DNA from: Azorinus chamasolen
Taxonomy: Eukaryota; Mollusca; Bivalvia; Cardiida; Solecurtidae
DNA length: 64,000 nt
Assembly: GCA_963576725.1 (NCBI GenBank)
Contig: OY755244.1
Coordinates: forward strand, 83,881,121 to 83,945,120
Direction: 5' to 3'
In this document: in pieces, positions 12,501 through 27,000 of the stretch
Position numbering within the stretch: the first letter of the stretch is position 1
Layout of the letters: every line of letters starts with the position of its first letter
Notes under the pieces: model-generated
Database searches by the model: none
Told to the model about the DNA's origin: nothing
The model's input: only the letters and a program-made list of their open reading frames with translations
Made by a program: the position numbers and the translations under genes

Positions 12501-15018
12501 TGCTGAATTTTCAGCGTGGACTAGCCTGTTGGTGTTTAACTCTTAGAGTCCACTCAGTATGAAAGGCTTAAACTTGCTAGAAGATTCTGAATGACTATCA
12601 GTGCAAACTATTATCAGGGAGCTTCTCTAGGAGCCCTCTCATCTAGGTCTACACTTTGCAAATGACAGTGCATGTGTGTCCGGTATCTAAAGGGTTAAAT
12701 ATTTCACAATTTAGGAGCAAATATTCCAAATCAGGGCTTGATTCCAAATACAGCCAAACCTCTCTAAAGCAAACCACCTAAAAGAGGCACAATCCTGGGT
12801 CTTAATGGTAAATTAATATCAGGAGGTACATTGATGTCAAGAGGTACATAACTGCAGAACAAACAAGAGCCGTCACGGGACAGCGCGCTTGACTATTCTC
12901 AGAATTGTTAGTGTAAAAATACTTGATAGTGGACTAAAATAGTGTCCAATGATACTAGAAGCAAGTAATCAGTCTCAGTAAACTATCTTTAATAGTATTC
13001 AGGATGTAGAATCTCTTTGAACGTTTGAATGAAAGAGAAAAACTTAAGCAAAAAAGGCCAATAATTTCTGTTAAAATGCTTGACCAAGTAATGTACTCTT
13101 GCCTAAAGATGAAGTTTGTGATGGTGAGCAAGTGTGTCATGTTTCAAAGCTTTATCTCAAAGGGTTATGTAAATAAGTGGACTTTAACAAAAACCTTAAC
13201 CAAAAGTTAGTTAAAAAGGGTCATAATTCTGTCAAAATGACAGAGTTATGTACTCTTGCCTACAGATGGAGATTGTAGTGGTGAACAAGTGTTCCAAGTT
13301 TCAAAGCTTTATCCCAAAGGTTAGAGGCAAAAAGTGGACTTGAACAAAAACCTTAACCACAAATTCTAAGTTAAAAAGGGCCATAATTCTGTCAAAATGA
13401 TTGACAAAGTTATGCACTCCTGTCTACAGATGAAGCTTGTGGTGGTGAACAAGCGTTCCAAGTTTGAAAGCTTTATTCCAAAGGGTAGAGGCAAAAAGTG
13501 GACTTTAACAAAAACCTTAACCAAGGTGTGACGCCGGGGCGAGTAGGATAGCTCTACTATTCTTCGAATAGTCGAGCTAAAAATGTGCAAAAAGCTCCTA
13601 CAAGTGCCTTTTAAAGCCTCTGCAAACAGAGTACACCCAGATCATATGGCTCCTATAGCAGTCCTCTGATCAGCGTCTACTCTGTTTGTTTGATACAGTA
13701 CAGGTCTGATTCTATAGTTTCAGCCATGATAAAGAAATCTATTGTTCATACTGTGCAATTAAAAATTTCCATCCACTTAACATGCATAATGTCATTATTT
13801 CTTACATGAATATTCATGGAAATATTTTTTTTCAGGGCTAAGTGGTCACTTTAGAGTGGTTCTACTGTAGTTCTTAAGATTTTGGTTTAACAATAAAAGA
13901 TGATTGTTTTGAATGTACACTGAAATGTGTAAAGGTAATCAGTTAAACCTGGAGAGTTGATGATGGAAAACTTTCAACACTGAATTTACAGAGTGCACAA
14001 CAGCCAGCCCATCAATTAGCTAGGCTTAAACTTGCTAGATGAGCTGGAATGAAAAAGGCGCAGACCCTGATCAGAGGGCTCACGCAGTGCATGTGTTTCC
14101 TACAAACCAAATACATATCACTCAAACACACACACACAATAATTAATCCTTTATATTATAGAGATGCCTTTTAATGCCTTTGCAAACAGACTTCAGAGTA
14201 GACACAGATTAGACAACACCTAGTCACGGTCTTCCCCGTTTGCTTATGCAATTATAGAAATCTGATTTTACAGTTTGCACAATAGCAAAAACATCTTGTA
14301 ACATCATAATAAACAAGAGACGCGTGCGACGCAAACACTCGTCTGATTTGGTGCTTATCCAGCTAAATTTTAAAAATTTGAAAAAGATAAAGGGCCATAA
14401 CTCAAAATTTTGAAATCAAGAGTTAAGGTTCTTACGTAAGGGCCTTCCCCTAAATGAGATCTACAAACCTATGAAGTTTCATGTTGATACCTCTTATACT
14501 TTTTGAGTAATGAGCTACATTAAAGTTTTTGCAAGCCAACGACAATGACAATGACGCCTATGACCCAGTGATCACAATAGCTCGACTTTTCTTTGAAACA
14601 GACAAGCTAAAAACTATTCATGATGTGTCTATTCTTAACATGAATATTCATCAGCTAAAGGGGTTAATATTCAAAATCAAACAATAAAGCCCAAAAACTG
14701 ACACAAGTAGGCTCATCAAATAATAACAAACTTCAAAGTTGGTAAAAATGAGGTAAAATGATGGGTCATTATTATGGGATGCTTTTGAATTCATATCTAA
14801 ACAGGATAATTTAGAGGACATGGTTGAGAGTTTGATAACATCTTTTTCCAGATAGAGACACCTTTTCACACCTTTGCAAACAGAGTAGACCCAGATCAGA
14901 TTACTCCTAACGAAGCCGTCTGATCAGAGTCAGCTCTGTTTAGGAAACATTACCAAACTAATTGATTCCAAAGGTGCTCGATGCATGCTTGGACTCACCC
15001 ATGGAAACAACTCCCCCC

Positions 15019-15049
<31 letters not shown>

Positions 15050-18000
15050 AAAAAAAAAAAAAAAATTGTGATCGAAGTATGTTAAACTAGCCTAAAACTA
15101 TCTATTTGAACCTTAAACCACTCCGAAAAACAAGAAAAACACGACCCGGAAAAAAATTTCCTATCGGGTCTGTATATGTATTGAAAGGTATCTAACTACG
15201 ACAGATCAGCTGCGGAAAAAACAACAGTCATGTTCTTCAAAGTCTTACAGCAAAGCCAATTCGACACCGATTTTAATCATTTTGGTCTTGATCCGTTCCA
15301 AATTCCATATGCTAAGCGGCACAGTCAGTGCTTTCCTTAAATATTGCCCCGTCTTGTCGCTGCAAGACCGCGAATTTGAAAATACGCTAGAGTGAAACGA
15401 TGTGACTCCCGCCAGGATGCATAGAAGTATATAGGGGAATCTGTATTCGTTAAACTTTTCAGCAAAAACGCGAATTATGCTGAAACACATTCGAAAAACA
15501 TTCAACTTACCGCAGTTAAAACGGTGCTGGCTATTTGTTGTCTGCTATGAGACGCCAGTTTTCTTTCTCCTACTTTCGTTTTGAACGGAGGTGGCCAAAT
15601 CGCTGTGGCCCGGAAGTAGTAGTCAATTTGCATATCGAATAGTTTATGAGCCGGGTCACAGCAAAATGGTCGCATCCGTTCAAAAGGAAAGTTGGAGAAA
15701 GAAAACTGGCGCCTCGTAGCAGACTGGAAATAGTAAGCACCGTTTTAATTGCGGCGAGTTTAATGTTTTTAGATAGTGTTTAACCATAATTCGCATTTTT
15801 GTTGAAAAGATTAACGAATACAGATCCCCCTATATACGTCTATGCATCCTGGCGGGAGTCACATCGTTTCGCTCTAGCGTTTTTTCAAATTCGCGGTCTT
15901 GCAGCGACAAGACGGGGCAATATTTAAGGAAAGCACTAATTGTGCCGCTTAGCATATGGAATTTGGAACGGACCAAGACCAAACTGATTGAAATCGGTGT
16001 TGAATTAGCTTTGCTGTAAGACTTTGAAAAACATGACTGTTGTATTTTCCGCCGCTGATCTGTCGTAGTTAGATACCTTTCAATACATATATAGACCCGA
16101 TAGGAAATTTTTTCCGGGTCGTGTTTTTCTTGTTTTTCGGAGTGTTTTAAGGTTCAAATAGATAGTTTTAGGCCAATTGAACATACTTCGATCACAATTT
16201 ATTTATTTTATTTTTTTATTTTTTTTTATTTTTTTTGGGGGGGGTCCATGGATGAGTCCAAGCATGCGTCGGGCACCTTTGATTGATTCTACAGTTTCCG
16301 CCACAGCTGAAAATTCTGGTGTTTATATACCATTATAACAACATCTAATCAATATACATAATGTCATAATTTTATGAAGTAACACATTAAAGAATTACTG
16401 AAACATGATTATCTGCCTCTGATTTCAAAGTAAACGTTTAAATGTCAACTGGCAGTGGCAGTGGCAGTGTTAGAGTGTCAAACAAGACTTCGTGTAAATC
16501 AGGATGAGACACTATACTGTGAAGCATCTCATCCCAATTCTGTATGAAGCTTAGTATATAATTACCATCATAATTGGCTGTGCCCTAATCTCACGTGCCC
16601 AGCCATCTGTCATGTTGAATAAGTCAATTTAGCACCACTATGATAACTTATATAACTTATAAGTAGCAAACAGTGTAGACTTTAATCAATTCACTCCTCC
16701 AACACACTGCTTAACTCTTTACTCCATAGACTATAGTTTTGACCCAACCTCTTTGAATGAATCTACCCAAAAGGAGCATTTACAAGAGAAAAGTAAAATT
16801 TAGAATTTTGTAGTTTGAAACCATTGTGATAAATAGAGCATTTTGCTCCTATAGGAGCAAATGCTCTTTTTATCACAGTGGTTTCAATAAGTGGTTATTA
16901 CAGAGGCGTAGAAAGGCGTATTTATGGGTTAAATACCTGTAATACGGACATTACTGATCTCCAGACAAGGCATCAGATTGTATCAGACCTGGATTCAAAT
17001 TGTTTCATGATTTCATATTGCTTTGTGCACTACGAAACTGTCTTAAATATTGCTATCTGCTGCAATTCACATGTTGTTAATGTCCTTTGCAAACAGTGTA
17101 GACCCAGATGAGTGAGAGATGAGAGACCTGTCATCAGGGTCTCTGCATGATATTGTTTGTCATGGTAGTTTTTCTTAAAAAATATTCCTCAATATTAACA
17201 ATAAGTAATTTTGATATAATCCATTTGAAAATTAATGCTGACAGGGTTAAAGTTATCTGATAGACGCAGTGCTTTTTTGCCTCTCACCTGGATCCAAATT
17301 ATCTGCATTAAGTTATAACAAATTTACTGCTAGAAATGCAAAGCATCAAATGGTAAATATATATATGTCAATGGAGTAACTTATCATTACTCTAAAAGTT
17401 CAGCCATGTGATCTGAAAGAGTCATGAGACCAGGGTCTACAAAACTCTATCTATTTTGTTGAAAATTGGTAAAAATTCAAAATTGACTTATTCAGTTTTA
17501 CAAATCAGAGGAAAAGGAAATATCAAGTTGGAATTGCAAGTGTGAATGATCATATACTGTCAGTCGAAAATTAAATAGGCTAATACCCTTAGTATTTGGC
17601 CCCCTTCTGCCAGTTTGTACAGCTGAATTAGTCAGTTTCACTTTGTCACCATCTTTGCAGCTGACATAGCAAATAATGAAGACCCTGCTCAAATGGCTTC
17701 TCAATAAGCCATCATTTGATTTGGGTATGCACTATTTGCCTTTGCTTGTCTCTCCAAATACACTGGTAATCACTTCTTAACATATAAACATTTATAAGGT
17801 GAATCATTGGTGGAATATATTATATGATGTGCAAAACGGGATGTTAACCGCAAACAGTGGAGATCCAGTCAATCAGTTGATCAGGAGTTATTCATTTATA
17901 GCAAAACCCCTCTAATCCTGATATTCATTAAAGAAGAATTTAGATCTTTTCAGGCAATTGGGTGCTACAGGGTGAAAGTCATACAGAAAGCTCCTTTAGA

Positions 18001-21000
18001 AGCTTTCTGCATTTACTTCCACCCTGCATAAATCTGTCACTTGTCTTAACCCATTCACTCATAGGCTATTTTTAAACCTAACCTCTTTGAATAAATCTAC
18101 CGAAAAGGAGCATTAACTAGAGAAAAGGAAAATGTTAGAGTTGTGTAGTATTGAAACCATTGTGATAAATAGAGCATTTGTTCCTTAGGAGCAAATGCTC
18201 TATTTATATCACAATGGTTTCAAGAAGTGACTACATGTATTACAGAGGCGTAGAAAGGCGTATTTATGGAGGAAAGGGTTAAAGACCTCAGGGCACTCAG
18301 ACATTAATTTGAATGTATGGTTTAGAGAGGATTTCATGTCCACTAATCCTTTGAATGCAGGATACCTTGACTTCCATTGACAAACAGTTTAGATCCAGAT
18401 CAGAGGATTCCTGGAGGAGCTGTCTTATCTGAGTCTGCACTGTTTTGTTATCCAAAGTCATATGGCAATTTACTACTGTGAAAATTCAACATTCAAAGGA
18501 TTAAAGATTAGCAGGATAGAGGGTTAATAAAGAGATAGAAACAGATCATATATGTAGGCAAAGAATGAAGCAAACTGCAGATGTTACCTCCGCCCTTTCT
18601 TGATCGAGTCAGTTCTGCAAATCAGACAGTTTTCTGTTATAGCGAGGCACAAGAAAAGACCACAATGCACATTGAACATAAACTAACTACCGGTATATGC
18701 TGTGAAACCTGTCTAATTAAACCAGTTAAAATAGGACTCATTCTTAGTTTTTAACCCTTTACTTCATATAAATGTCTTTTCATGCCTTTACAAACAGAGT
18801 AGACCCAGATCAGATGGCTCCTGTAGGAGCCGTCTGATCAGGGTCCGCTCTGTTTGCTGCTTAAATAATAAGAGATAAGATTCTGAAGTTTCTGCTATGG
18901 TAAATTATTGCCTTATTCATACATAAAGGCCATTATAAAAATTTCAGCTAATATTCCTAAATGTCAGAACTAAATGTTCATGAGATAAAGGGCTAAAACA
19001 GATGGTGCCTTAATGCAGCGGTGATAATTATACAGGAATATAGATCGCACACAAACTTTCTACATGACTTCCATTCTGCATTAAGTAACCAACTGCTCTT
19101 ACAAACCCTGTTTTTTATTCTTTAAGTGGTCATAACAGAGAGGTTTTAATGTACAATACCAATCATACAATATGTACAAAATGCAGTGTAAAATACATGG
19201 ATTGGACAACATACCCTGCTGCTGCAGTGAGACAGTAAACGATTAACAATACATACCTGAATTACCTTCAATATTAAACCAGACAAACGCAAACAGTGTA
19301 GACCCAGATCATAAAAGAGCAGTTTGATGAGGGTCTACATCCCGTGCTACTTCAGTAGTGACAAGTCTCATTGAATCCTTTACCTCGTGAACATCATGTA
19401 GAACTTTTGACATCATGCATATTAATTAGCTAAAACCAGAGAATCGGTAGAACCCAAGGATGCTCCCCAAGTAAATGCTAGTTCCAAAAGGGCTTTTTAT
19501 ATATATAACAAAATAACAAAGGGAAATAACTCCTCAATTATGCAAAAGAGAGTGATTACCGGTATTCTTGTGCACTGCACTTCAACTCATCGCGGTCTAT
19601 CTACCTATGAAGTTTCATGTTGATACCTATTATAGTTTTTGTGTGTTATGCTCTGGACAAAATTTAATTATGAAAAATAACAAAGGGCAATAACTCCTAA
19701 ATTATGCAAAAGAGAGTGATGATTCTTGTGCACTGCACTTCAACTCATCGAGATCTATCTACCTATGAAGTTTCATGCCGACACCTATTACAATGTCTGG
19801 CATTGTTACAAACAGAATATTGTATTCATAATTATGATACTTAGGACTTTTCCATTTCCCTTATTTAACTCTTTACTCCAAACCCCTTTGCAAACCTAGT
19901 GGACCCAGATCAGATGATTCTTGTAGGAACTGTCTGATCAGTCTGCTCTGTTTGATTATGGAATTATATAGATTATATGAATCTTCAGTATTTACCAGGC
20001 CGGGCCATAAATGTTCTTCTTAACCTTTTTCTTCATATAAACGCTTTTTCACGCATTTGCAAACAGAGTAGATCCTGTCTTAGATTAGACGACTCCTATA
20101 AGAGCTGTCTGATCAAGGTCTGTTGTTTGTTAACAGAATTTGATAGATCTGTTTCTTTACTTTCTAAAATGGCTACATAATGTTCCACTTTCCATTATTC
20201 ATTTTAACTATTTTGTTCATGAATATTCAGTAGGTATTGAAATTTGGACTAAATATAGAACAGGGAAAGGGTTAAATGGCATTACGAATACAAGGCGGAT
20301 TAATATTCATGATGTCAGTATTTCTTATATGAATATTCATGGAATAAAAGGTCAGCCTATTGAGGAAAATCAACGACCTCAGTTTTATTGTTTTCAAATA
20401 TTTATGACATATATAAATCTAAACACTTGTTTTCTTACCATTTAACCGTTAATGTTTGGGAACAGAGTATATAATACCTTTGCATACAGTGTAGACCCAG
20501 ATCAATACACACCTCAGGGTCTGCACTGTTTGTCATAAAATCATTTGCTTCAGTGATCAAATTTTGATAAAATATTTTGTTCAGTTAACCCTTTCCCTGT
20601 TCTATATGTAGACCAAATACCTACAAAATAGTTATAAAGAAATATGGAAGATGGACCATTGTAGACAGTTTAGAAAGTAAAGAAACAAATCTATCAAATT
20701 CTATTAGCAAACAGAGCAGACCCTGATCAGACGGCTCCTCTAGGAGCCATCTGATCTGGGTCTACTCTGTTTGCAGATGCGTGAAAATACGTTTATATGA
20801 GGGAATGGGTTAATATTCATAAACGGGGGAGTCAGTTTCAATTGTTCAGCCAATTATGATTTCACTACATTTGACTGAGACACTGTTGACCAAATAGCAA
20901 CACAGCGTGGATACTGATGACACAATTGATTAATCTTTACCCCATGCAGATCCAAGATCTTGAATGTCCTTATATTATTTTAAAGGATCACATCGATAAA

Positions 21001-24000
21001 TATGCCAATGCACACTTAGATTTATTGGAAAAATATTCAAATGGGAAATAAATCTATAAACTATCCAAACCCGAACTGGTTAATAATTCTGAATGTATTG
21101 AAAAGTATTGCAATAGGAAACAACCACATTATAAGAGCAAGCACACAGATGCAGCATACACAAACCATGCTTAATTATGCTGTAAATCTCTATCAAAGCA
21201 ACCCCTCAAAAGACATCTGATTGTTCTTCTGTACCTTTTCATCCATAATCCTAACAGAGTAGACCCAGATCAGACAGCTCCTAAAGGAGCTGTCTGATCT
21301 GGGTCTGCTCTGTTTTCTTACATGTTACAGGTGCTTTACTTTATGCCCTGGCAGTAAAATCCCTTCTTATATAATTATATTTGACATGAGAGAAATTAAT
21401 AAATATTCATAATTGACAGTCTTGTATGAAATGAAGGGTTAAGAGGAGAGTAAGCTTAACACAGGACAAACCTTCAAATAATTTCTTTTCTCCTGCACTG
21501 AGAAGCCACCTGTGTTCATCAGCCATAAGTTTGTGATTATCTACAGTTTGGGTCCCGATGAGATCTTGGATAATTTGGTGTCACATCAGGACCCAGACTG
21601 CTTCACACTCTTACTGCATAGTTTATGAGAAATGAAAGAAACATGCAGCAGACAACATGTTTGTACACTACAATACTTAGCATGATTAAAGACCCTATTA
21701 TTCATGAGGTGAAAACTTGAATAAGATTCTACTGAACATGGATAATAAAACTGCTGAGTAACAAACAATGAGTAGTCTATTGTAATTGAATACACAAATG
21801 TATCAAGCTGTGAAGAATTGGCCACACCAGATCCTGTTAAGCTAACATTCTCCACTGTACCAGGACAAAGACTACGGTAACATAACACTTTATCATTTGA
21901 ATTTTTTTCTTGCTACATGATTTCAAATGACAAACAGTGATGACCCTAACCAGAGGATTCCTCTGATCTTGGTCTACACAGTTTGCAAGTGCAAGTGTTC
22001 ATGTTTCCTGCATTCCAATGGTTATGTCTGCTCTTTCAGTATTAGAGCAACCTGAACCTTTTAAAGAATATAAATAGATAATTTTCAGAAATATTCAAGA
22101 TCAAGCAGTAAGTGAACAGAGACTGGAGTATCTGTATTAAATGTCTAGTAAAAAGGTATTTTATGTGAAAGACAATATTTAGAATGACTCAAACCTCCAG
22201 ATAATGGGGGTAATCCAAAATTTTCTACCAAATCCTAATTGATGACTACTCATAAGAACTCTTTCATATGATTCTGAGTAGTCACAACTCAAAGGTTGGT
22301 GGAGTAACGTAAAAAATGTTGGAAATACCCTAATTACCCAACATATTTGGAACCAAATCTCTCCTCTCAATTTGTTGGTAAAGTTGAACAAGTTGGCACC
22401 ATCCTGATAATTTTAATTGTTATTATCCTGATAACTGCTGACATGTTAGCAAATAGTGGTGACCCTGATCAAATTGTTCCTGAAGCAGCCATTTGATCTG
22501 AGTCTATACTATTTGCTTAAGTTTGACATTCCAAATACTTATAGAGTAATTAGGTTACTGCCCACATCCTATCTGGAGTGCTGTGACAGACTAGAATGTA
22601 CGCCAAGAGTGTTATCATGAATCAGGTAACATTAGACATACACACCCAACTGCAATTGACTCTCTCGACGTGAATCTATTTGTGTCAAAAATAGTATTTT
22701 AAGTTTTCTACACAAATATCAATGAATCAGACAAAGATTCATTTTTTTCACAACTTTTACAAGCTTAGGCTAATAGCTAATTCATGACTATATCTGCAAA
22801 CAGTTCTGATCTGGATGAGACATTGAGCATCTCATCAGAAACTGTTTGAAACTCTGATCAAGGTATTTAAAAACAACTACAGAGAAAATTTAAGATTTGT
22901 AGCAGACAACAAATTTTGCAGACGACAATTACTTCCTGTGTAGAGTTAACCCTTTACCTGATAGAGCTGCATTTGCACACAGAGTAGACCCTAGTTAAGA
23001 TGGCTCCTACAGGAGTAATCTGTTCAAGTTCTCCTGTTTGCACATTTAATAATACAAATCTGATTTTACAGTTCTTGCCATGACCAAACTTTCATGTGTT
23101 CATATATAATGCCATTGTAAAAATTCAACTTCTTTAATATTCACGTCATCATTCAGAAGCTAAGACAAAATGCACAAGTTAACACATTCCCTCTTAGTGA
23201 CGCATTTTGGTGCATCTCTAAAAGATACATTTTGAAACTTTGTGATAAATAGAGCATTTATCCATAGGAGCAAATGCTCTATTTATCACAATTCTAAAAT
23301 TTTCCTTTTCCCTAGTAAATGCTCCTTTTCTGTCAATTAAAACATTTTCAAGAAAAGTTCCTTTATTTATCCACCAAACCCAATGTTTTGATCACTTCAG
23401 AATGGTTACAAAAATGGGTTTGGAGGAGAAATGACAATTTTAGTACCGTATTTGAATTATTTCGGGCACTTTTATCTATTGCTCCATCATTAGCCCATTC
23501 CATCATACTGACGCCACTAAAAGCTAGTCTAAAAATCAAAGATACATTTTGAAACTATTGTGATAAATAGAGCATTAATTTTGCTCCAAAGGAGCAACTG
23601 CTCTATTTATCACAATGGTTTCAAAACTACACAGTTCTAATATTTCCTTTTTTCTAGTAAATGCTCTTTTCAGTAGGTTTATTCAGAAAGAGGTTGGCCC
23701 TGTTGGGTCTAAAATGGGTTAAATCGTACATGAATACTCTTCAGGTATAGGGTCAAAGTATAACTTTACACTTCTCTTGTTACGTATATTACAGGTTTAT
23801 GTCATTCAATGACTACTTTCGAGGCCCATATCACAAAGGAAGATATTTATGGGCACGATCATGACCTTTATGGGCACGATCAAGGACCTTTATGGGCCGG
23901 TCTGTGCTAGGTTCAGAACTGCAGTAACCAGTCTTTTTTATTTAAACAGAATTGATAGGAACTGGTAAACGTTTGAATTTTAAAAACAAGACAACTGTAT

Positions 24001-27000
24001 CTAATTTTTATTTGAGAATAAAAAAGAAAATCATTTGCAAAATCAAAGGAAAAAATTGCAATGTCCACAAAACAGTCTAATAATGGTGTTTGTTGGTCAT
24101 TTCTCACTAGGGCTATTTTTTTGTTGAGGAAAACTTCCTTACACAGGATTAAAGTAATTAAAAATGAAATTTTGTCCATAGATCTTATTAGGGAAAACAC
24201 ATAATGAAAGTTATGTCTCGACATTATCATCATCATGATAAACCTGTCAATAAACCTGTCATTATCATCATCATGATAAATCTGTCATCATCATGATAAA
24301 CCTGTCAATATCTTCCATTCTTATAATGTCAAAGAGTTCAGATCCTGATGAGTTCCTAAGGTGAAGAATGTCTCATCTAGATCCAAACTGCAAAGGTTAT
24401 CTAGAAATTTCCAATAGAATATCAAGAGCTAAAAGACTAGTTCTCATTCTACAGTTATAATTATTACCTTCATTCTCATTGAAGTATCTAATCTGACACT
24501 GCAGTCTCCCCGATGGCTTCAGGTCCAGCTAAAATAACAAACACAAATATCAATGGCTCCATATTCATTTCTTTAACCCTTATCTCATACAAGCACATTT
24601 TCACATCTTTGCAATGTAGACCCAAATCAGATGGCTCCTGTAAAAGTCTTCTGATGTGGGTCTGCCTATGGAATTATATAGATGTAATTCTACAGTGCAG
24701 ATCATGACATGGTCAACAAGAGCTCCATGTGTCGGAGCATTATACGTCCAAAATTTGATAGGGGTCATCTACTGGCCATCACCAACCTAAGTATGAAGAC
24801 AGCACACCCAATAGTAATCAAGTTATTGAGCGGACAAGATTTTTTACCTGAAGGTCACTGTGACCTTGACCTTTGACCCACTGACCTCATAATCAAAAGG
24901 GGTCATCTACTAGCCATGACTAACCTTCCTACTAAGTATGAAGACAGCACACCTAATACTTATCAAGCTATTGAGCTGACAAGATTTTTGAGTTGAATGT
25001 CACTGTGACCTTGACCTTTGACCTCAAAATCTAAAGGGGTCATCTACTAGCCATGACCAACCTTCCTACTAAATATGAAGATAACACACCCAATAGTTGT
25101 TAAGTTATTGAGAGGACAAAGATCTGATGTACAAGATTTTTGAGTTGAAGGTCACTGTGACCTTGACCTTAGACCTCAAAATCAATAGTTGTCAAGTTAT
25201 TAAGTGGACAAAGATGTACAAGATTTTTTAGTTGAAGGTCACTGTGACCTTGACCTTTGACCGATTGACCTCAAAATCAATAGGGGTCATCTACCAGCCA
25301 TGACCAACCTCTTTACTAAATATGAAGACAGCACACCAAATAGTTGCCAAGTTATTTAGAAGACAAATATGTGGCTAACGCGGACAGACAGACGGACAAG
25401 TACCATACCATAATAGTGCCATACCATAATACGACCGAGTTACCTTCGGGCGTATAATAAAAAGTATGATCTTCACAAACCATTATTAAAGTTTAGCTAA
25501 CTCATAGATATCCATGAGGCCATCATGTTCTTACATGAATATTCATCAGATTAAAGGTGAAGATATCACTTATTACTATTATAGTTATCAAAACTCCATA
25601 CTCTTTGTAAACTCTGTTCCTGTTTTTTGAACTGGAATAAAAATTATCAGAATTATTGATTACCATTATTTTCAGAACTGAAGCAGACGACAAGTTTTGC
25701 AGACAACAATTACTAAGCAGACTATAACAGCAATGTCTCCTGTAACAACCTGAGTTTTTAGCTTGATTAACTACAGAACATACAGACCAACAATAAATGT
25801 GCATATTCAATTACTAAAATCATTTCTCCACCAAACCCTACGTTGTGCCCACTCTTTAGAATCGTCTCCAAGAGATGATTTTAAAGAGAGATCTAACATA
25901 GCGATTGGTGGAGAAATGAAGGAGCTAATTTTGAAAATGTCTGGAGAAATGAAGGAGCTAATTTTGAAAATGTTTAAATTTTATCTAGGTTTGTGTAACT
26001 TTTGAATATTTTTTTGGTAAATACCATTCATTGTACACTCACCCATGCAGTTACAATATTTGAGTCTACACATTTGTCTGCAAGTGCCTTGGCACTAACT
26101 GTCGAGTCGGCCAGGAACCTGTTTGGTCTCTCCATGGCAACCATTTGTATCACACGGCCCTCATACAAGTGGGCATCAAAGCAGGTGTTCCATTCTGGGT
26201 AGATAGTCTTCTTCTTCTGAACCAGCTGAATACCTCGACCTGAAGAGAGAAGAAATCAGGAGTAGGAAAGCTAGAGATTAGAGTACTGAGTGATCAGGAG
26301 TATGAAAGCTAGAGAGATTAGAGTACTGAGTGATCAGGAGTAGGAAAGCTAGAGATTAGAGTACTGATTGATCTACCCCTCGACCTGAAGAGAGAAGAAA
26401 TCAGGAGTAGGAAAGCTAGATATTAGAGTACTGATTGATCAGGATTAGGAAGGGAGTAGGAAAGCTAGAGATTAGAGTACTGAGTGATCAGGAGTATGAA
26501 AGCTAGAGAGATTAGAGTACTGAGTGATCAGGAGTAGGAAAGCTAGAGATTAGAGTACTGATTGATCAGGAGTATGAAAGCTAGAGAGATTAGAGTACTG
26601 AGTGATCAGGAGTAGGAAAGCTAGAGATTAGAGTACTGATTGATCTACCCTAAATACACTAAATTAGACAAACAAAAGTAGGCAAATAGTGCAAACCCAC
26701 ATCAAACAGCTCCCGAAGGGGCTACACTATTTGATACTCTATCAAGTCTAATTTAAGGTTATCTAAATTGTGAATTATGCAGCTTTAAAAGCCAGTGGAG
26801 AGAAGAGGATTGGCTGTCTAAATACTTAGGATGCCAAAAGCTAGCGAATCTGGATCTGATCTGGAAAAGTAATACATGGGAACAATGCCCCAGTGATAAC
26901 AAATATTCATGTTGAGTTTCATTTAATTCTGTCAATCCTTTACAGAGATATGGCATCTGACGGGGAAAAAATATGATTTTTGTGTATAAAAAGGCATTAC

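Larger units (their letters stand above)
4389..24467 (-). other. Intron 3 (20,079 bp)
   Basis: Phase-1 intron, gtaata...tttccag, between the C2 domain and the pseudosubstrate. It is nearly all MITEs and tandem repeats plus the 1.3-kb foldback element. Splicing across it joins E129 exactly, so no coding exon is missing here. Confidence 0.9.
24716..25463 (+). repeat. Dispersed GACCTTGACCTTTGAC repeat with 4 subrepeats
   Basis: Units of roughly 90-155 bp contain GGTCATCTACTAGCCATGAC and AAGGTCACTGTGACCTTGAC. It ends GAGTTACCTTCGGGCGTATAA. The AGGTCA half-sites form palindromes and direct repeats. Confidence 0.88.
24572..25555. mobile_element. Family A MITE split by the ERE-bearing repeat
   Basis: Left part 24572-24715 (TTTAACCCTTATCTC, GGGTCTGCC); right part from 25464 (CTTACATGAATATTCATC, TTAAAGG). 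Its left edge is 44 bp from the exon 3 acceptor, so it occupies the start of that splice region. Confidence 0.8.

Noticed and set aside
12863..13578. Minus-strand frames with [13 protein letters not shown] and [13 protein letters not shown] peptides as a gene family
   Set aside because: They are the same subrepeat of a dispersed element, with frames broken between units.
15245..15505. 86-codon frame in the foldback element as a transposase
   Set aside because: No recognised DDE or BED motif, and the mirror copy in the right arm is broken by stops.
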